From Hyphomonas sediminis (GTDB lineage Bacteria > Pseudomonadota > Alphaproteobacteria > Caulobacterales > Hyphomonadaceae), in assembly GCF_019679475.1 (NCBI RefSeq), contig NZ_JAIEZP010000001.1, forward strand, positions 124,001 to 188,000: 64,000 nucleotides of DNA, read 5' to 3'. The translations under genes and the position numbers were made by a program. The notes below the pieces were generated by a model that had not been told where the DNA came from, made no database searches, and saw only the letters and a program-made list of their open reading frames with translations. Positions 47,814 through 57,780 of this stretch are shown here, piece by piece (position 1 is the stretch's first letter; every line of letters starts with the position of its first letter).

Positions 47814-48422
47814 ATGAAAATGATCCTTTCCCTTTTGGCTGGCGGCATTCTCGGGATTGCCGCCGGGGCAGCCTCCGCCTTCTATGCGGCGGGCATCATT
47901 GGCTCTGGCGCGAGCTTTGGCGACCAGATCGACGTGAACAGCTGGAAAAGCGACTGGACCATCGGGTCGGCGGCTGCAAATCCGTGGACGCGGGCCCGGG
48001 TCGCGCGCCATGGCCTGCTGGCGCTGACGAAGGATGAAGCGGTGTATTTCACTACCGCCACCGATTCCGACGGCGCGCGCCTCAAGGACGACTGCACCTA
48101 TGAAGTGAGCGGCGGGGAGATGCCCGGCCTCTGGTGGTCGGTAACCCTCTATGATGGCGAGAGCTATCTTCCGCGCAACAAGGACAATGCCCTCTCCTTC
48201 GACAAGACCAAGGCGGCTGCCAGCGGCGCGCCGGATGCCTGGAGCTTTGTGATTGCCGCAGACGGCCCGGAGACGGGTAACTGGGTGTCCAGCAAGGCAG
48301 GTGGCGCGTTTGACCTGACCCTGCGCATCTACAAGCCGGACCTCGCGCTGATTGAAGATCCCGAAGGCGTTCTGCCGGCCCCGACCGTCAAACGCCTCGC
48401 CTGCAAGGGAGCGGCATCATGA
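47814..48422 (+). CDS. DUF1214 domain protein (first of a split pair)
   Basis: A 202-residue protein with an N-terminal hydrophobic segment (SLLAGGILGIAAGAASAFYAAG, residues 4-25), either a signal peptide or anchor. The mature part has TARVARHGLLALTKDEAVYFT-like helices. It ends in the DUF1214 pattern ARLKDDCTYEVSGGEMPGLWWSVTLYDG, NWVSSKAGGAFDLTLRIYKPD and PTVKRLAC. Its stop overlaps the start of the next gene by four bases (ATGA), so both chains are made together. In other bacteria DUF1254 and DUF1214 are often fused in one protein. Confidence 0.8.
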   Translation: MKMILSLLAGGILGIAAGAASAFYAAGIIGSGASFGDQIDVNSWKSDWTIGSAAANPWTRARVARHGLLALTKDEAVYFTTATDSDGARLKDDCTYEVSGGEMPGLWWSVTLYDGESYLPRNKDNALSFDKTKAAASGAPDAWSFVIAADGPETGNWVSSKAGGAFDLTLRIYKPDLALIEDPEGVLPAPTVKRLACKGAAS

Positions 48423-48952
48423 AAGCCTTCCTCACCGGCCTTGCGGCTTTTGTGGCAACATTCCTGATTGCGCATTTCGTGGTGCTGAATGCCCTGCCCG
48501 GCAAGATCATGTCGACCGTCCGTGGAAAGATGATGGACACAGGCATCGCGCCCCATAGCTGGACGATGAGCGCGCGGATCACGCCGGAGACGCAAAGCGT
48601 CGTGCGCCCCTCACCCGATCTTGCCTATGCCATCTGCCTGATCGACCTCTCGGATGGGCCGGTCGAGATCACAGTACCATCCTGGCCGGAATATGGCTCG
48701 CTCTCGATCTTCGAGGCGGACACGAACAATGTCTACGCCGGATCGCTCGACGCACGCGCCGAAGGCACGCCGGGCACGCGCCGCGTCGTAGTCGCGATGA
48801 AAGGCCAGGACATTTCCGGCGCGGCAGGCGCGGAGACGGTGACAGTGAAAAAGCCCGAAGCGCTGGCACTTGTCCGCCGGCTTGCGCCGACGCAGGCGTC
48901 TTATGAAGCGGCCGCGGCCCTCATTCCGGCGAGCAGCTGCGCGCCACTCTGA
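48419..48952 (+). CDS. DUF1254 domain protein (second of a split pair)
   Basis: A 177-residue protein with an N-terminal helix (FLTGLAAFVATFLIAHFVVLNALPG, residues 4-28). The core matches DUF1254: VVRPSPDLAYAICLIDLSDGPVEITVPSWPEYGSLSIFEADTNNVYAG, the usual N-x-D-T-x-Y-x-x-A-x-LDLS-like start. Its ATG sits in the ATGA overlap with the DUF1214 gene. It ends 11 bases from the ispG stop, tail to tail. Function unknown. Confidence 0.8.
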   Translation: MKAFLTGLAAFVATFLIAHFVVLNALPGKIMSTVRGKMMDTGIAPHSWTMSARITPETQSVVRPSPDLAYAICLIDLSDGPVEITVPSWPEYGSLSIFEADTNNVYAGSLDARAEGTPGTRRVVVAMKGQDISGAAGAETVTVKKPEALALVRRLAPTQASYEAAAALIPASSCAPL

Positions 48953-48963
48953 CGCGGAAACGC

Positions 48964-50103
48964 TTATTCGGCGGGCACTTCGGCAGCTTCGGCCTCGCGC
49001 TGGGCGCGCAAGCGGTCTGCCTTGTCCTCAACCAGCTTGACGATGTGCTCGACCATGTCGGCATTCGAGACGTTATGGTCTGGCCGTCCGTTGACGAACA
49101 TCTTGCCGCTTTCCTTGCCGCCGCCGGTGAAGCCGAGATCGGTCATTGCCGCCTCGCCGGGGCCGTTGACGACGCAGCCGATGATCGAGAGCGAAATCGG
49201 CTCTGAAATATGCGCGAGGCGCTGCTCCAGCGTCTCTACCGTCTTGATCACATCAAAACCCTGACGCGCACAGGAAGGACACGCGACGATGTTTACCCCG
49301 CGCGTGCGCAGGCCGAGCGATTTCAGCATCTCGAAGCCGACCTTCACCTCCTCGACCGGATCGGCCGAAAGGGAGACACGGATCGTGTCGCCGATACCGG
49401 CCCAAAGCAGCGCGCCCATACCGATGGAGGATTTGACCGTGCCTGTGCGCAGGCCGCCCGCTTCGGTGATGCCAAGGTGCAGCGGCGCGTCGGTTGCCTC
49501 CGCCAGCGCCTGATAGGCAGCGACGGTGAGGAACATATCGGACGCCTTCACCGAGATCTTGTAATCATGGAAGCCAAGGTCATCGAGGATGCGGGCGTGA
49601 TCGAGCGCCGATTCCACCATCGCGTCGGGGCATGGCTCACCATACTTTTCCAGGAGGTGCTTCTCGAGACTGCCGCCATTGACGCCGATACGCATGGAAC
49701 AGCCATTGGCGCGGGCCGCAGCAACCACTTCCTTCACGCGCGCGGGCGAGCCGATATTGCCGGGATTGATGCGCAGGCAGGCCGCACCTGCATCTGCCGC
49801 CTCGATGCCGCGCCGGTAATGGAAATGGATGTCGGCAACCAGCGGGATGGGGCTTTCCCGCACGATCTCGCGGAAGGCTTTCGTCGACTCTTCAGTAGGA
49901 CAGGAAACACGCACGATATCCGCGCCAGCTTCGGCGCAGCCCAGGATCTGCGCGATCGTTGCAGCGGCGTCCTCGGTTGGCGTGTTGGTCATCGTCTGCA
50001 CAGCGATGGGCGCGTCGCCGCCCACCAGCACATTGCCAACGCGCACCTGGCGGGACTTGCGCCGCTCGATGTTGCGCCAGGGACGGATCGGATTATGGCT
50101 CAT
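48964..50103 (-). CDS. ispG: 4-hydroxy-3-methylbut-2-enyl diphosphate synthase IspG (flavodoxin)
   Basis: A 379-residue iron-sulfur enzyme of the MEP pathway for isoprenoids. The TIM-barrel start has [25 protein letters not shown] and DIVRVSCPT, and the 4Fe-4S domain has [15 protein letters not shown] plus [15 protein letters not shown], giving the three Cys and the Glu ligand. Length is normal. It follows rodZ on the same strand by 79 bases. Confidence 0.96.
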   Translation of the reverse strand: MSHNPIRPWRNIERRKSRQVRVGNVLVGGDAPIAVQTMTNTPTEDAAATIAQILGCAEAGADIVRVSCPTEESTKAFREIVRESPIPLVADIHFHYRRGIEAADAGAACLRINPGNIGSPARVKEVVAAARANGCSMRIGVNGGSLEKHLLEKYGEPCPDAMVESALDHARILDDLGFHDYKISVKASDMFLTVAAYQALAEATDAPLHLGITEAGGLRTGTVKSSIGMGALLWAGIGDTIRVSLSADPVEEVKVGFEMLKSLGLRTRGVNIVACPSCARQGFDVIKTVETLEQRLAHISEPISLSIIGCVVNGPGEAAMTDLGFTGGGKESGKMFVNGRPDHNVSNADMVEHIVKLVEDKADRLRAQREAEAAEVPAE

Positions 50104-50182
50104 TGCGCGCCTCGCATGCGGGCAGACCTTGCCTCAGCTATTGAGGGCAGATGTGGCGCTTATGGCGCCGCCCGTAAAGGCC

Positions 50183-51151
50183 TTAAGGTGTCGCCCCGCC
50201 GGGACCGTTCGCCGCGACAACCGGGGTGATCGCCTCAGCAGCCCGAACGAGCTGCTCATCTACCGACATGGAGAAGACTTGCGCGCCATCCGGACCGACA
50301 GGCCCGATCACGACATCGCCGACGCGCCACTGGAAGTCGCCGCCATTGCGCGCAGAAACCGTCCAGCCGGCGTTCAGCCTCGGGAAATAGGTCTCCCCTT
50401 CCGCCATCGTGCGGCTGAGGAAGATGGTGCCGTCAGCGCCGCGCACTTCCAGCCAGCCCTGACGGACCGTCACAATTTCGAGCGGAAGGTCGGCCGGCTT
50501 GGCCGCCTCGGTGCGCACATCCTCGAACAGGCTGTCGCGCGCGCCCGACACGGCGACGGGCGCTTCGCTCATCACCTCTTCAGCCGGGTCCTGGTTCATT
50601 ACGAAATATGTCACCGCCGCAGCAGCAATGGCGGCCAGCAAAGCCCCGGTCACCGCGACCAGCGGCCAGTTGGTTGCCGGCTTCTGCAGCTGGCCCATTT
50701 TCGGCACGGGCGCAGCCGCCTTCACCTCATCCAGGCCGCCGCATTCGCGGGTATAGCGCTGGACAACTTCGGTTTCCGGCAGGCCCAGATAGCGGGCATA
50801 GGTCAGCAGATAGGCCTTCAGATAGCCCGGGGCTATATTTTGCACCTCCATCCGCTCGATCCCCATCAGGAAGTTCTCGCGGATGCGGGTTTCCTTGGCG
50901 ATTTCGATCAGCTGGAGGCCCAGAACCTCGCGGACGCGGCGCAGCACCTGACCCATGCGAAGGGCTTCGCCTTCGTATTCGGAGGTGCGGAAAATCTCTT
51001 CGGCGCGAAGCCGGCCTTCACGGCCCTCTCCCTCGCGGCCAGTGCGCGCCGGGAATGGGGTTACATTCGAACGTTCCGTTCCGTTCTCAGTCACTGCTGC
51101 TTCGGACTTCTGTCCGTCCTCTACCGGTTCAGGCGTGATGTGCTGTGCCAT
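50183..51151 (-). CDS. rodZ: RodZ-like cytoskeletal membrane protein
   Basis: A 322-residue protein. A helix-turn-helix domain (about residues 65-130: GQVLRRVREVLGLQLIEIAKETRIRENFLMGIERMEVQNIAPGYLKAYLLTYARYLGL) is followed by a linker, one membrane helix (WPLVAVTGALLAAIAAAAVTYFV, about 165-187) and a periplasmic DUF4115 domain, which contains GWLEVRGADGTIFLSRTMAEGETY. This is the RodZ plan, where the protein links MreB to the cell envelope. The N-terminal extension of about 60 residues before the helix-turn-helix is longer than usual and low in complexity. Confidence 0.88.
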   Translation of the reverse strand: MAQHITPEPVEDGQKSEAAVTENGTERSNVTPFPARTGREGEGREGRLRAEEIFRTSEYEGEALRMGQVLRRVREVLGLQLIEIAKETRIRENFLMGIERMEVQNIAPGYLKAYLLTYARYLGLPETEVVQRYTRECGGLDEVKAAAPVPKMGQLQKPATNWPLVAVTGALLAAIAAAAVTYFVMNQDPAEEVMSEAPVAVSGARDSLFEDVRTEAAKPADLPLEIVTVRQGWLEVRGADGTIFLSRTMAEGETYFPRLNAGWTVSARNGGDFQWRVGDVVIGPVGPDGAQVFSMSVDEQLVRAAEAITPVVAANGPGGATP

Positions 51152-51252
51152 ATTCTACCAGTCTCTTCGACCGCTGCCATATGGGTACCAAATTAGGCAA
51201 AAAGCGGTCCAGGCCATGAAAAAATCAGCCATCAACCCGTTTTTACCCGGCT

Positions 51253-53520
51253 TCAGCTGTCCGGTATATTGGCACCATGTTCAATCGCGATCCCTAACAC
51301 TTGGTTACGGAACGCATCGTTCGGTTTATCCAGCGCGGCCTCCAGCCCTGCCCGGAAGCCTGCCAGATCAATGGATCTGAGTGCCTGCTTGACCGGGCCG
51401 ATGGCCGAGCCGGACATCGACAGGCTGCTGTATCCGAACGCCGCAAAACAGAAGGCTGCCAGCGGGGTTGCCGTTGCCTCGCCGCACACAGAAAGCCGGA
51501 TACCGGCCTTCTGGCAGGTTTCGGCGACCATTTTGAGAAACCGCAGGGCCGCCGGGCTGATCAGCTCGTACCGGTCTGACACAGAAGGTGTCATCCGGTC
51601 GGCGGCGAAGAAGAATTGCAGGAGGTCGTTGGTGCCGACCGAGAGGAAATCGACCTCCCCGGCCAGATCGGCCAGCGAGAAGGCCAGCGCCGGGGTTTCC
51701 AGCATGACGCCGATTTCGAGCTTGGAAGGCCGCTGCCCGGTCCGCTGGAAGCTCCACTCAACTTCCTGATCGAGCAGCTCGCGGGCGGCGCGGAACTCCT
51801 CCGGCGTCGTCACCATCGGGAACATGACCGTCAACGGGCGCTCCCCGGCGGCCCGGACCAGTGCGCGCAGCTGGCGGCGGAACAGGCCTTTATGGTCGAG
51901 CGCAAAGCGGATCGAGCGCCAGCCGAGCGCGGGGTTTTCCTCGCGCAGCTGGTTGAGGATCGGCAGCACCTTGTCACCGCCCAGATCGAGCGTGCGGAAC
52001 ACCACCGGCCGGCCATCAGCCCGGTCCAGCACCTTGCGGTAGAGCCCGATCTGGTCTTCCAGGCGCGGCAGAGAGTCCGAAACGAGGAACTGGAACTCCG
52101 TGCGGAACAGGCCAACGCCGTCAGCGCCGGTCTGATCGAGCATATCGAGATCGAGATCGAGGCCAGCATTCAGCATCAGCGACAGGGTGGTGCCATCGCG
52201 CGTCTGGGCCGGCAGACCCTTGAGGGTGGCGTAAACAGCCTGCCGCTCGGACCGCAGGGCAACGCGGGTCTTGTAGGCATCGTAAACCGCGTCGTCGGGC
52301 CGGATGTGAACTTGCCCCTGCTCGGCATCGACGATCACATAATCGCCCTGCTCGATCATCGTGGTGAGGTCGTCAATGGCGCCGATGGCCGGAATGCCCA
52401 GCGCGCGCGCCACGATCGCCGCGTGCGAGGAGGCGGCCGCCTCCTCCATCAGGATGCCGCGCAGGCCTGCTTTGGCATATTCCAGCAACTCCGCCGGACC
52501 GAGCCGGCGGGCAATCAGGACGCTGCTTTCGTCAGAAATCTGCGGCTTGCTCTCATCCCCGCCGAGGATGCGCAGGAGGCGGTTGTCGAGGTCTTCCAGA
52601 TCGTGCAGGCGCTCGCGCAGATAGGGATCGCGCGCCGCTTGCAGTTTTGCACGGTGCTCGCGGCGGGCGCGGTCAACGGCGGCCTCGGCTGACAAGCCGG
52701 AGCGGACGCCCTCCTGCAGCTTCTCGGCCCAGGAATTGTCATGCGCCAGAAGGCGGTAGGCCTCCATCACATCGCGCGGATCTTCCCCCAGAGCCGCGCC
52801 ATCCACCAGCATCATCCGGTCGATCGAAGCGCGCAGGTCTTTGAGCCCCTCTGCGAGACGGGTGGCTTCCTGCTTCTGATCGGCAGCAAAGAAGCGCGCC
52901 GCCGGAACCACCGGATCGTGCAGCACGGCCCGGCCATAGCCGAGACCTTCGCAGAAGATGCGGCCCCGAAGATTGCCGCCATTGTTGCCACGCACGCGGC
53001 GCTCGGGCTGGGGCGCAGACTGGTCTTCCTCGATCCTGTGGACGATTTCGGCCAGTACCATGGCGATGGTCTGGAGGGTTTCGACCTCCTCATCGCGGTA
53101 GACCCGTTCGGTACGGTTTTGCACGACCAGAACACCGATGACGCCGCCCGTGCGCAGGATCGGCACACCCAGGAAGGCGTGGAAGGGGTCCTCCCCTGTC
53201 TCCGGACGGTAGGAGAAGGCCGCATGGCGGGGGGCGTCTTCGATCGCAATCGGTTCGGCCGTGCGGGCGACATAGCCAACAAGGCCCTCATTGGCGCCCA
53301 TGCGCGTCTTGTTGACGGCTTCCGGCTTCAGACCTTCGGTGGCGATCAGCAGGAGCGAGCCATCGCCTTCGCGGTGATAGATGGAACACACATCGGCGAC
53401 CATGGTGGACGCGATGAGCCGGACGACCTGATCCAGGCGCGAACGGGTATCCCCATCCTCCGCCATAACCTGGCGAAGGCTGTTCATCAGAACTCGGGTG
53501 GCCGGCAAGTTATACGGCAT
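51253..53520 (-). CDS. ptsP: PTS enzyme I-Ntr (PtsP)
   Basis: A 755-residue phosphoenolpyruvate-protein phosphotransferase. The N-terminal GAF domain (about residues 20-160) has DQVVRLIASTMVADVCSIYHREGDGSLLLIATEGL. Next is the HPr-binding region, then the phosphohistidine site ASSHAAIVARALGIPAIG. The PEP-binding barrel has FRTEFQFLVSD, EIGVMLETPA and FLSVGTNDLLQFFFAADR, and closes with the Cys in SVCGEATATPLA. GAF-containing EI proteins start the nitrogen PTS cascade; ptsN and npr are not in the window. It lies 25 bases after lysC. Confidence 0.96.
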   Translation of the reverse strand: MPYNLPATRVLMNSLRQVMAEDGDTRSRLDQVVRLIASTMVADVCSIYHREGDGSLLLIATEGLKPEAVNKTRMGANEGLVGYVARTAEPIAIEDAPRHAAFSYRPETGEDPFHAFLGVPILRTGGVIGVLVVQNRTERVYRDEEVETLQTIAMVLAEIVHRIEEDQSAPQPERRVRGNNGGNLRGRIFCEGLGYGRAVLHDPVVPAARFFAADQKQEATRLAEGLKDLRASIDRMMLVDGAALGEDPRDVMEAYRLLAHDNSWAEKLQEGVRSGLSAEAAVDRARREHRAKLQAARDPYLRERLHDLEDLDNRLLRILGGDESKPQISDESSVLIARRLGPAELLEYAKAGLRGILMEEAAASSHAAIVARALGIPAIGAIDDLTTMIEQGDYVIVDAEQGQVHIRPDDAVYDAYKTRVALRSERQAVYATLKGLPAQTRDGTTLSLMLNAGLDLDLDMLDQTGADGVGLFRTEFQFLVSDSLPRLEDQIGLYRKVLDRADGRPVVFRTLDLGGDKVLPILNQLREENPALGWRSIRFALDHKGLFRRQLRALVRAAGERPLTVMFPMVTTPEEFRAARELLDQEVEWSFQRTGQRPSKLEIGVMLETPALAFSLADLAGEVDFLSVGTNDLLQFFFAADRMTPSVSDRYELISPAALRFLKMVAETCQKAGIRLSVCGEATATPLAAFCFAAFGYSSLSMSGSAIGPVKQALRSIDLAGFRAGLEAALDKPNDAFRNQVLGIAIEHGANIPDS

Positions 53521-53545
53521 GCTCCCCCGGTCTTACGGTGACCCG

Positions 53546-54793
53546 TCAGTCGGCGTCCAGCCCGAATGCAGTATGCAGGGCCCGGACCGCCAGTTCTGTA
53601 TAGGGCGCCGCGATCAGGACGGAAATCTTGATCTCGGAAGTGGCAATAACATCGATGTTGATGCCTTTTTCCGACAGCGCGGTGAACATCTTTTCAGCAA
53701 CACCGGTATGGCTCTTCATACCGACGCCGATGATGGAAATCTTGGAGACATCGCGGATCACCTCGATGCGCTCATAGCCGACTTCCGCCTGGAGCGATTC
53801 GAGCGTCTCGCGGGCAAAGGGACTGTCCCGGTCCGTGCAGGTGAAGACGAGGTTCGCCTTGGAGGCTTCGCGGGAGGAAGCTTGGACGATCATGTCGACA
53901 TTCACGCCGGCGCGGGCGAGCGCGGAGAAGATCTTGGCGGAAGAACCCGGCTTGTCCGGCACGCCGTAAAGCGTGACCTTGGCCTCGTCCCGCGAATAGG
54001 CAACGCCGCTGACGACCTGTTTTTCCACGATCTCTTCCTCTGAGCAGACGAGAGTGCCGGGGGACTCTTCGCCGGGTTTCACAAAACTGGACAGCACCCG
54101 CACGGGCACACCATGGTTCATCGCAAGCTCGACCGAGCGCGTCTGCAGCACCTTGGCGCCGAGCGAGGCCATCTCGAGCATTTCCTCGTAGGAAATCTTA
54201 TCGATACGCTGGGCCTTGGGAACGATGCGGGGATCGGTCGTGTAGACGCCGTCGACATCGGTGTAGATGTTGCAGACCTGCGCGCCGAGGGCCGCCGCCA
54301 CCGCGACGGCACTGGTGTCAGAGCCGCCCCGGCCAAGCGTGGTGACGCGGAACTCGTCGGTAACGCCCTGGAAGCCAGCAACGACAGCGATTTCGCCGCT
54401 ATCAATCGAATCCGGCAGGGAACTGTCGTCAAAGCCCATGATGCGGGCGCGGCCATGGCTGTTGTCTGTCTTCAGACGCAGCTGCCAGCCAAGCCAGGAG
54501 CGGGCCTTGAGGCCGCGGCGGCGCAGCGCCAACGCCAGAAGGCCAGCGGTGACCTGCTCGCCAGAAGCGACCACAACGTCGTATTCGTCGTGATAGAGGC
54601 TACGCGGCAGTTCCTTGCCGGCAGCGCCATCCGCCAGGGCAACGAGCTTGTTCGTCTCGCCCGACATGGCCGAAACGATTACGGCCAACTTCTCGCCCTT
54701 AGCGGCCCGCGCCGCAACGATCTCAGCCACGTTTGCAATCCGGTCGAGATCCCCGACCGACGTGCCACCGAATTTCAGGACTGTACGCGCCAT
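53546..54793 (-). CDS. lysC: Aspartate kinase
   Basis: A 415-residue monofunctional aspartokinase, first step of lysine, methionine and threonine synthesis. The kinase domain starts TVLKFGGTSVGDLDRI, with TLGRGGSDTSAVAVAAAL and YTDVDGVYTTDPRIVP. Two ACT domains follow (from about residue 265), containing VNVDMIVQASS and GINIDVIATSEIKISVLI. In this group lysine or threonine inhibits through ACT. The start of the gene is 94 bases from the divergent ubiG. It heads the lysC-ptsP-rodZ-ispG series. Confidence 0.96.
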   Translation of the reverse strand: MARTVLKFGGTSVGDLDRIANVAEIVAARAAKGEKLAVIVSAMSGETNKLVALADGAAGKELPRSLYHDEYDVVVASGEQVTAGLLALALRRRGLKARSWLGWQLRLKTDNSHGRARIMGFDDSSLPDSIDSGEIAVVAGFQGVTDEFRVTTLGRGGSDTSAVAVAAALGAQVCNIYTDVDGVYTTDPRIVPKAQRIDKISYEEMLEMASLGAKVLQTRSVELAMNHGVPVRVLSSFVKPGEESPGTLVCSEEEIVEKQVVSGVAYSRDEAKVTLYGVPDKPGSSAKIFSALARAGVNVDMIVQASSREASKANLVFTCTDRDSPFARETLESLQAEVGYERIEVIRDVSKISIIGVGMKSHTGVAEKMFTALSEKGINIDVIATSEIKISVLIAAPYTELAVRALHTAFGLDAD

Positions 54794-54887
54794 ATCGCCC
54801 CAAATACCTTATGGGCCCTTGAGCCCCGCTCAATTTCCGGCCCCTCTAGGCGAAACTTCGCTGCGGATCAAACAGGATTGCTAAACA

Positions 54888-55664
54888 ATGGCGAGAACAA
54901 TTGACGCGCCCGGCGCCCCTCCAGTGACGCCGAGCATCGATCCGGCGGAAGTCGCCAAGTTCTCCGCCATGGCGGCAGACTGGTGGAACCCCAACGGCAA
55001 GTTCAAGCCGCTGCACCGGTTCAACCCCACCCGCCTGCGGTTCATCCGCGAGACGGCAGAGCGCCATTTCGGGCTGGCAGCGGGGCTGCGGAAACCTCTG
55101 GATGGCCTGCGCCTGCTGGATATCGGCTGTGGCGGCGGGCTTGTTTCCGAGCCAATGAGCCGGCTGGGCGCTGCGGTCACCGGCGTCGATGCGTCCGAAG
55201 CCAACATCAAGACCGCCCTCACCCATGCAGACGAGCAGGGTCTCAAGATCGATTACCGCGCAGGCACGGCCGAAGGGCTCCTCGCCTCCGGCGAAGCGCT
55301 GTTCGATATCGTGCTCAACATGGAAGTGGTGGAGCATGTTGCCGACCCGGCGCAGTTCCTCGCCGACACAGCCCGCCTTGTGCGCCCCGGCGGGCTGATG
55401 ATCGTTGCCACGCTCAACAAGACGGCAAAGTCGCTGGCGACTGCTGTGATCGGCGCCGAATACATTCTGCGCTGGTTGCCACCGGGAACGCATGACTGGT
55501 CGAAATTCCTGGCGCCGGAAGATGTAACCGGCCCGCTGCAGGACGCCGGCATGGAAACCGAGCCGCCCGTTGGGGTTTCCTTCCAACCGGTCAGCGGGGA
55601 ATGGAAACTCTCAAGCGACCTCAGCGTGAACTATATGGTCGTCGCCCGGAGACCCGCACCATGA
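54888..55664 (+). CDS. ubiG: Ubiquinone biosynthesis O-methyltransferase UbiG
   Basis: A 258-residue SAM-dependent enzyme performing both O-methylations in ubiquinone synthesis. It begins with [34 protein letters not shown], then [28 protein letters not shown] (motif I) and [12 protein letters not shown]. The C-terminus has [14 protein letters not shown], the family motif for substrate binding. The stop overlaps the following DUF924 gene (ATGA). Confidence 0.96.
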   Translation: MARTIDAPGAPPVTPSIDPAEVAKFSAMAADWWNPNGKFKPLHRFNPTRLRFIRETAERHFGLAAGLRKPLDGLRLLDIGCGGGLVSEPMSRLGAAVTGVDASEANIKTALTHADEQGLKIDYRAGTAEGLLASGEALFDIVLNMEVVEHVADPAQFLADTARLVRPGGLMIVATLNKTAKSLATAVIGAEYILRWLPPGTHDWSKFLAPEDVTGPLQDAGMETEPPVGVSFQPVSGEWKLSSDLSVNYMVVARRPAP

Positions 55665-56272
55665 GCGCGCTGCCCTCCCCCGAAGATGTCCTTGCCTTCT
55701 GGATTGGCGACGCATCGACCTCCCCGGAAGCCCTGGCGGCGCAGAACAAGAAATGGTTCCAGGGCGGCGACGCCTTTGACCGTGAACTGAGAGACCGTTT
55801 CCTGCCGCTACTCGAAACGCTCTCCGCCGGGCCGCTCGCCCGCGATTGGACGGCGCGTGGCGCGCGTGACCGGCTCGCGGCGATCATCGTGCTCGACCAG
55901 ATGAGCCGGAACATCTTCCGCGGCAGCCCACGCGCCTTTGCGCAGGACATGCTGGCGCTCGCTCTGTGCAAGGAAGGCCTGATTGCACGCGAAGACCTGA
56001 TCCTTTCCGAGGCGGAGCGCGTTTTCTATTACCTGCCGATGGAGCATTCCGAAGAGATGGGCGACCAGATCCGCTCAGTGGACCTCTTCACCGCACTGGC
56101 CGCCAGCGCGCGCGACGGCTTCAAAGGCTTCTGCGACATGACGCTCGACTATGCCCGCAAGCATCTGGACGTGATCGAGGAGTTCGGCCGCTTTCCTCAC
56201 CGCAATGCCGTGGTCGGGAGAACCAGCACAGACGCTGAGCAGCAGTGGCTGGCCGAAGGCGGCGGGTTCTAG
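55661..56272 (+). CDS. DUF924 family protein
   Basis: A 203-residue helical protein of the DUF924 family: [71 protein letters not shown] and [13 protein letters not shown] are all family blocks. The fold is TPR-like and the function is unknown. The ATG at 55661 is set by the four-base overlap with ubiG; an earlier frame would run inside that gene. Coupling with ubiG is common in this group of bacteria. Confidence 0.88.
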   Translation: MSALPSPEDVLAFWIGDASTSPEALAAQNKKWFQGGDAFDRELRDRFLPLLETLSAGPLARDWTARGARDRLAAIIVLDQMSRNIFRGSPRAFAQDMLALALCKEGLIAREDLILSEAERVFYYLPMEHSEEMGDQIRSVDLFTALAASARDGFKGFCDMTLDYARKHLDVIEEFGRFPHRNAVVGRTSTDAEQQWLAEGGGF

Positions 56273-56287
56273 CCACCCAGGCGCGGG

Positions 56288-57658
56288 CTACCCGCCGGGC
56301 GCAATCTCAACCCGGGTTTCGAGCTGGCGGGCAGTTTCTTCCTGCACGGCGCGGGTGAGCGGATAGGTCCGCACGAGCAGACCGGCGCAGAGGTAAAGGA
56401 TGCCAGGCAGCAAGCCAAAGACGATGACGAGGCCGAGGATGGAGGACTCCGAGTTCTCCTGCCCCGGCCGGAACTGGGCGATCTGGCCAACGATGAAATA
56501 GCCAACGCCAAAAGCCAGGCTGGAGCCGACCTTGTTGAAGCTCGTCAGCAGAGCATAGAGGATGCCTGCACGGTTCTCCCCCGTTTCGGCAGTCTGCAGC
56601 TCCACGATATCCGCCGTCATGGCACGAGCGAGGAAGATGGGCGCGCTAAAGGGAATGCCCGCGATCAACGATGCGATCAGGAAGCTGGTGAAATTGCCGA
56701 AGGGCGCCAGTGGAATGAAGCCGATGAAGCAGATGCCGGACATGGTCACCGCGACGCAATAGGCGGTCCGTTTTTCGGTCTTGCGCGCAAGCCACAGCCA
56801 GAAGGGCAGCGCAAGGATCGCCATCAGGAAAAACAGCATCAGCGTCATGCTGGTCTGACCATCACTGGCGCCGAAGGCATATTCGGCCACGAACAGGAAG
56901 TTCGATGCGGTGACTGCAATCGCCGTTGCGCCGAGCAGTTCGATCAGAAGGAGCTTGCCGAAATAGGGATTGCGCACGGCGCGGATCATCGGCTTCAGCT
57001 CGAACTTCTCGACAAGCTTGGACTCTCCCCGAAGCGGTGGATCGGGCACAAATACGCAGGCGAGAAAGCCAGCTATCGGCAAGGCGATAATCAGCACCCA
57101 GCCCATCACAGCCACCTGCCCGAACCGGTCTGTCTCGACGCCGGCAACGGCAAGGATGGCCGGGATTGCCAGAAGGATCAGCATCGAGAGAACAGAGATG
57201 ATTTCCGGCCAGAGGAACAGGCGAGACCGGTCGTCATAATCCTTTGCAATCGCCGGCACCCATGAGGAGCGCGATGTCTGCAGCAAGGTGAAGCCGACAT
57301 AGAAGATCAGCATCCAGAATATGAAGTATCCGGCGGTTGCGCCTTCGGGCGGCATGTAGACGAAGTAAGTCGCGATGCCGAGGATCGGCACTGACAGCAG
57401 GATCCAGTGGCGCACCCTGCCCCAGGGGCTGCGGTAGCGATCCACCATGTAACCCATCACCGGATCGGTGAAGATATCCCAGAAGCGCAGGAGCATGAAC
57501 AACAGCCCCGTCATCTCCAGCCCGAGGCCGACCTCATTGGCATAGAGCGGCGCAAGGTAAACGCCGACCGGCAGACCGACCCCGGCGATGGGAATGCTGA
57601 GCGAGGCAAACGCCAGCACTCGCGGAAACGACAAGCGTGAAGAACCAGTTTGGGACAT
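56288..57658 (-). CDS. MFS transporter, GPH (sugar:cation symporter) type
   Basis: A 456-residue inner-membrane transporter with twelve hydrophobic segments. The N-terminal SFPRVLAFASLSIPIAGVGLPVGVYLAPLYANEVGL, the motif RFWDIFTDPVMGYMVDRYRSPWGRVRHWI (the DxxxDPxxGxxxDR of GPH transporters) and the C-terminal half fit the glycoside-pentoside-hexuronide family. Sodium or proton symport of a sugar is likely; the substrate is not evident. The start at 57658 is chosen because the preceding 28 residues contain the promoter region with a palindrome. It is divergent from the M20 peptidase gene by 122 bases. Confidence 0.85.
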   Translation of the reverse strand: MSQTGSSRLSFPRVLAFASLSIPIAGVGLPVGVYLAPLYANEVGLGLEMTGLLFMLLRFWDIFTDPVMGYMVDRYRSPWGRVRHWILLSVPILGIATYFVYMPPEGATAGYFIFWMLIFYVGFTLLQTSRSSWVPAIAKDYDDRSRLFLWPEIISVLSMLILLAIPAILAVAGVETDRFGQVAVMGWVLIIALPIAGFLACVFVPDPPLRGESKLVEKFELKPMIRAVRNPYFGKLLLIELLGATAIAVTASNFLFVAEYAFGASDGQTSMTLMLFFLMAILALPFWLWLARKTEKRTAYCVAVTMSGICFIGFIPLAPFGNFTSFLIASLIAGIPFSAPIFLARAMTADIVELQTAETGENRAGILYALLTSFNKVGSSLAFGVGYFIVGQIAQFRPGQENSESSILGLVIVFGLLPGILYLCAGLLVRTYPLTRAVQEETARQLETRVEIAPGG

Positions 57659-57674
57659 GGCGCGCACAGTGCCT

Positions 57675-57687
57675 TCACCAATGGTGA
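57675..57687. promoter_or_regulatory. Palindrome in the promoter of the GPH transporter gene
   Basis: TCACCA-A-TGGTGA, a perfect 13-bp dyad 17 bases before the transporter start. On the minus strand a -10-like TATAAA sits just upstream, near 57700. Likely operator; the regulator is not in the window. Confidence 0.5.
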
Positions 57688-57780
57688 CGGCCAAGTCATT
57701 TTTTATAATCTGTTCGCTTGACGCGGAGACTTTGCCACGCAAACTGCAGCCGCAAAAGCAGCGGGGGGAAATCTGACACC

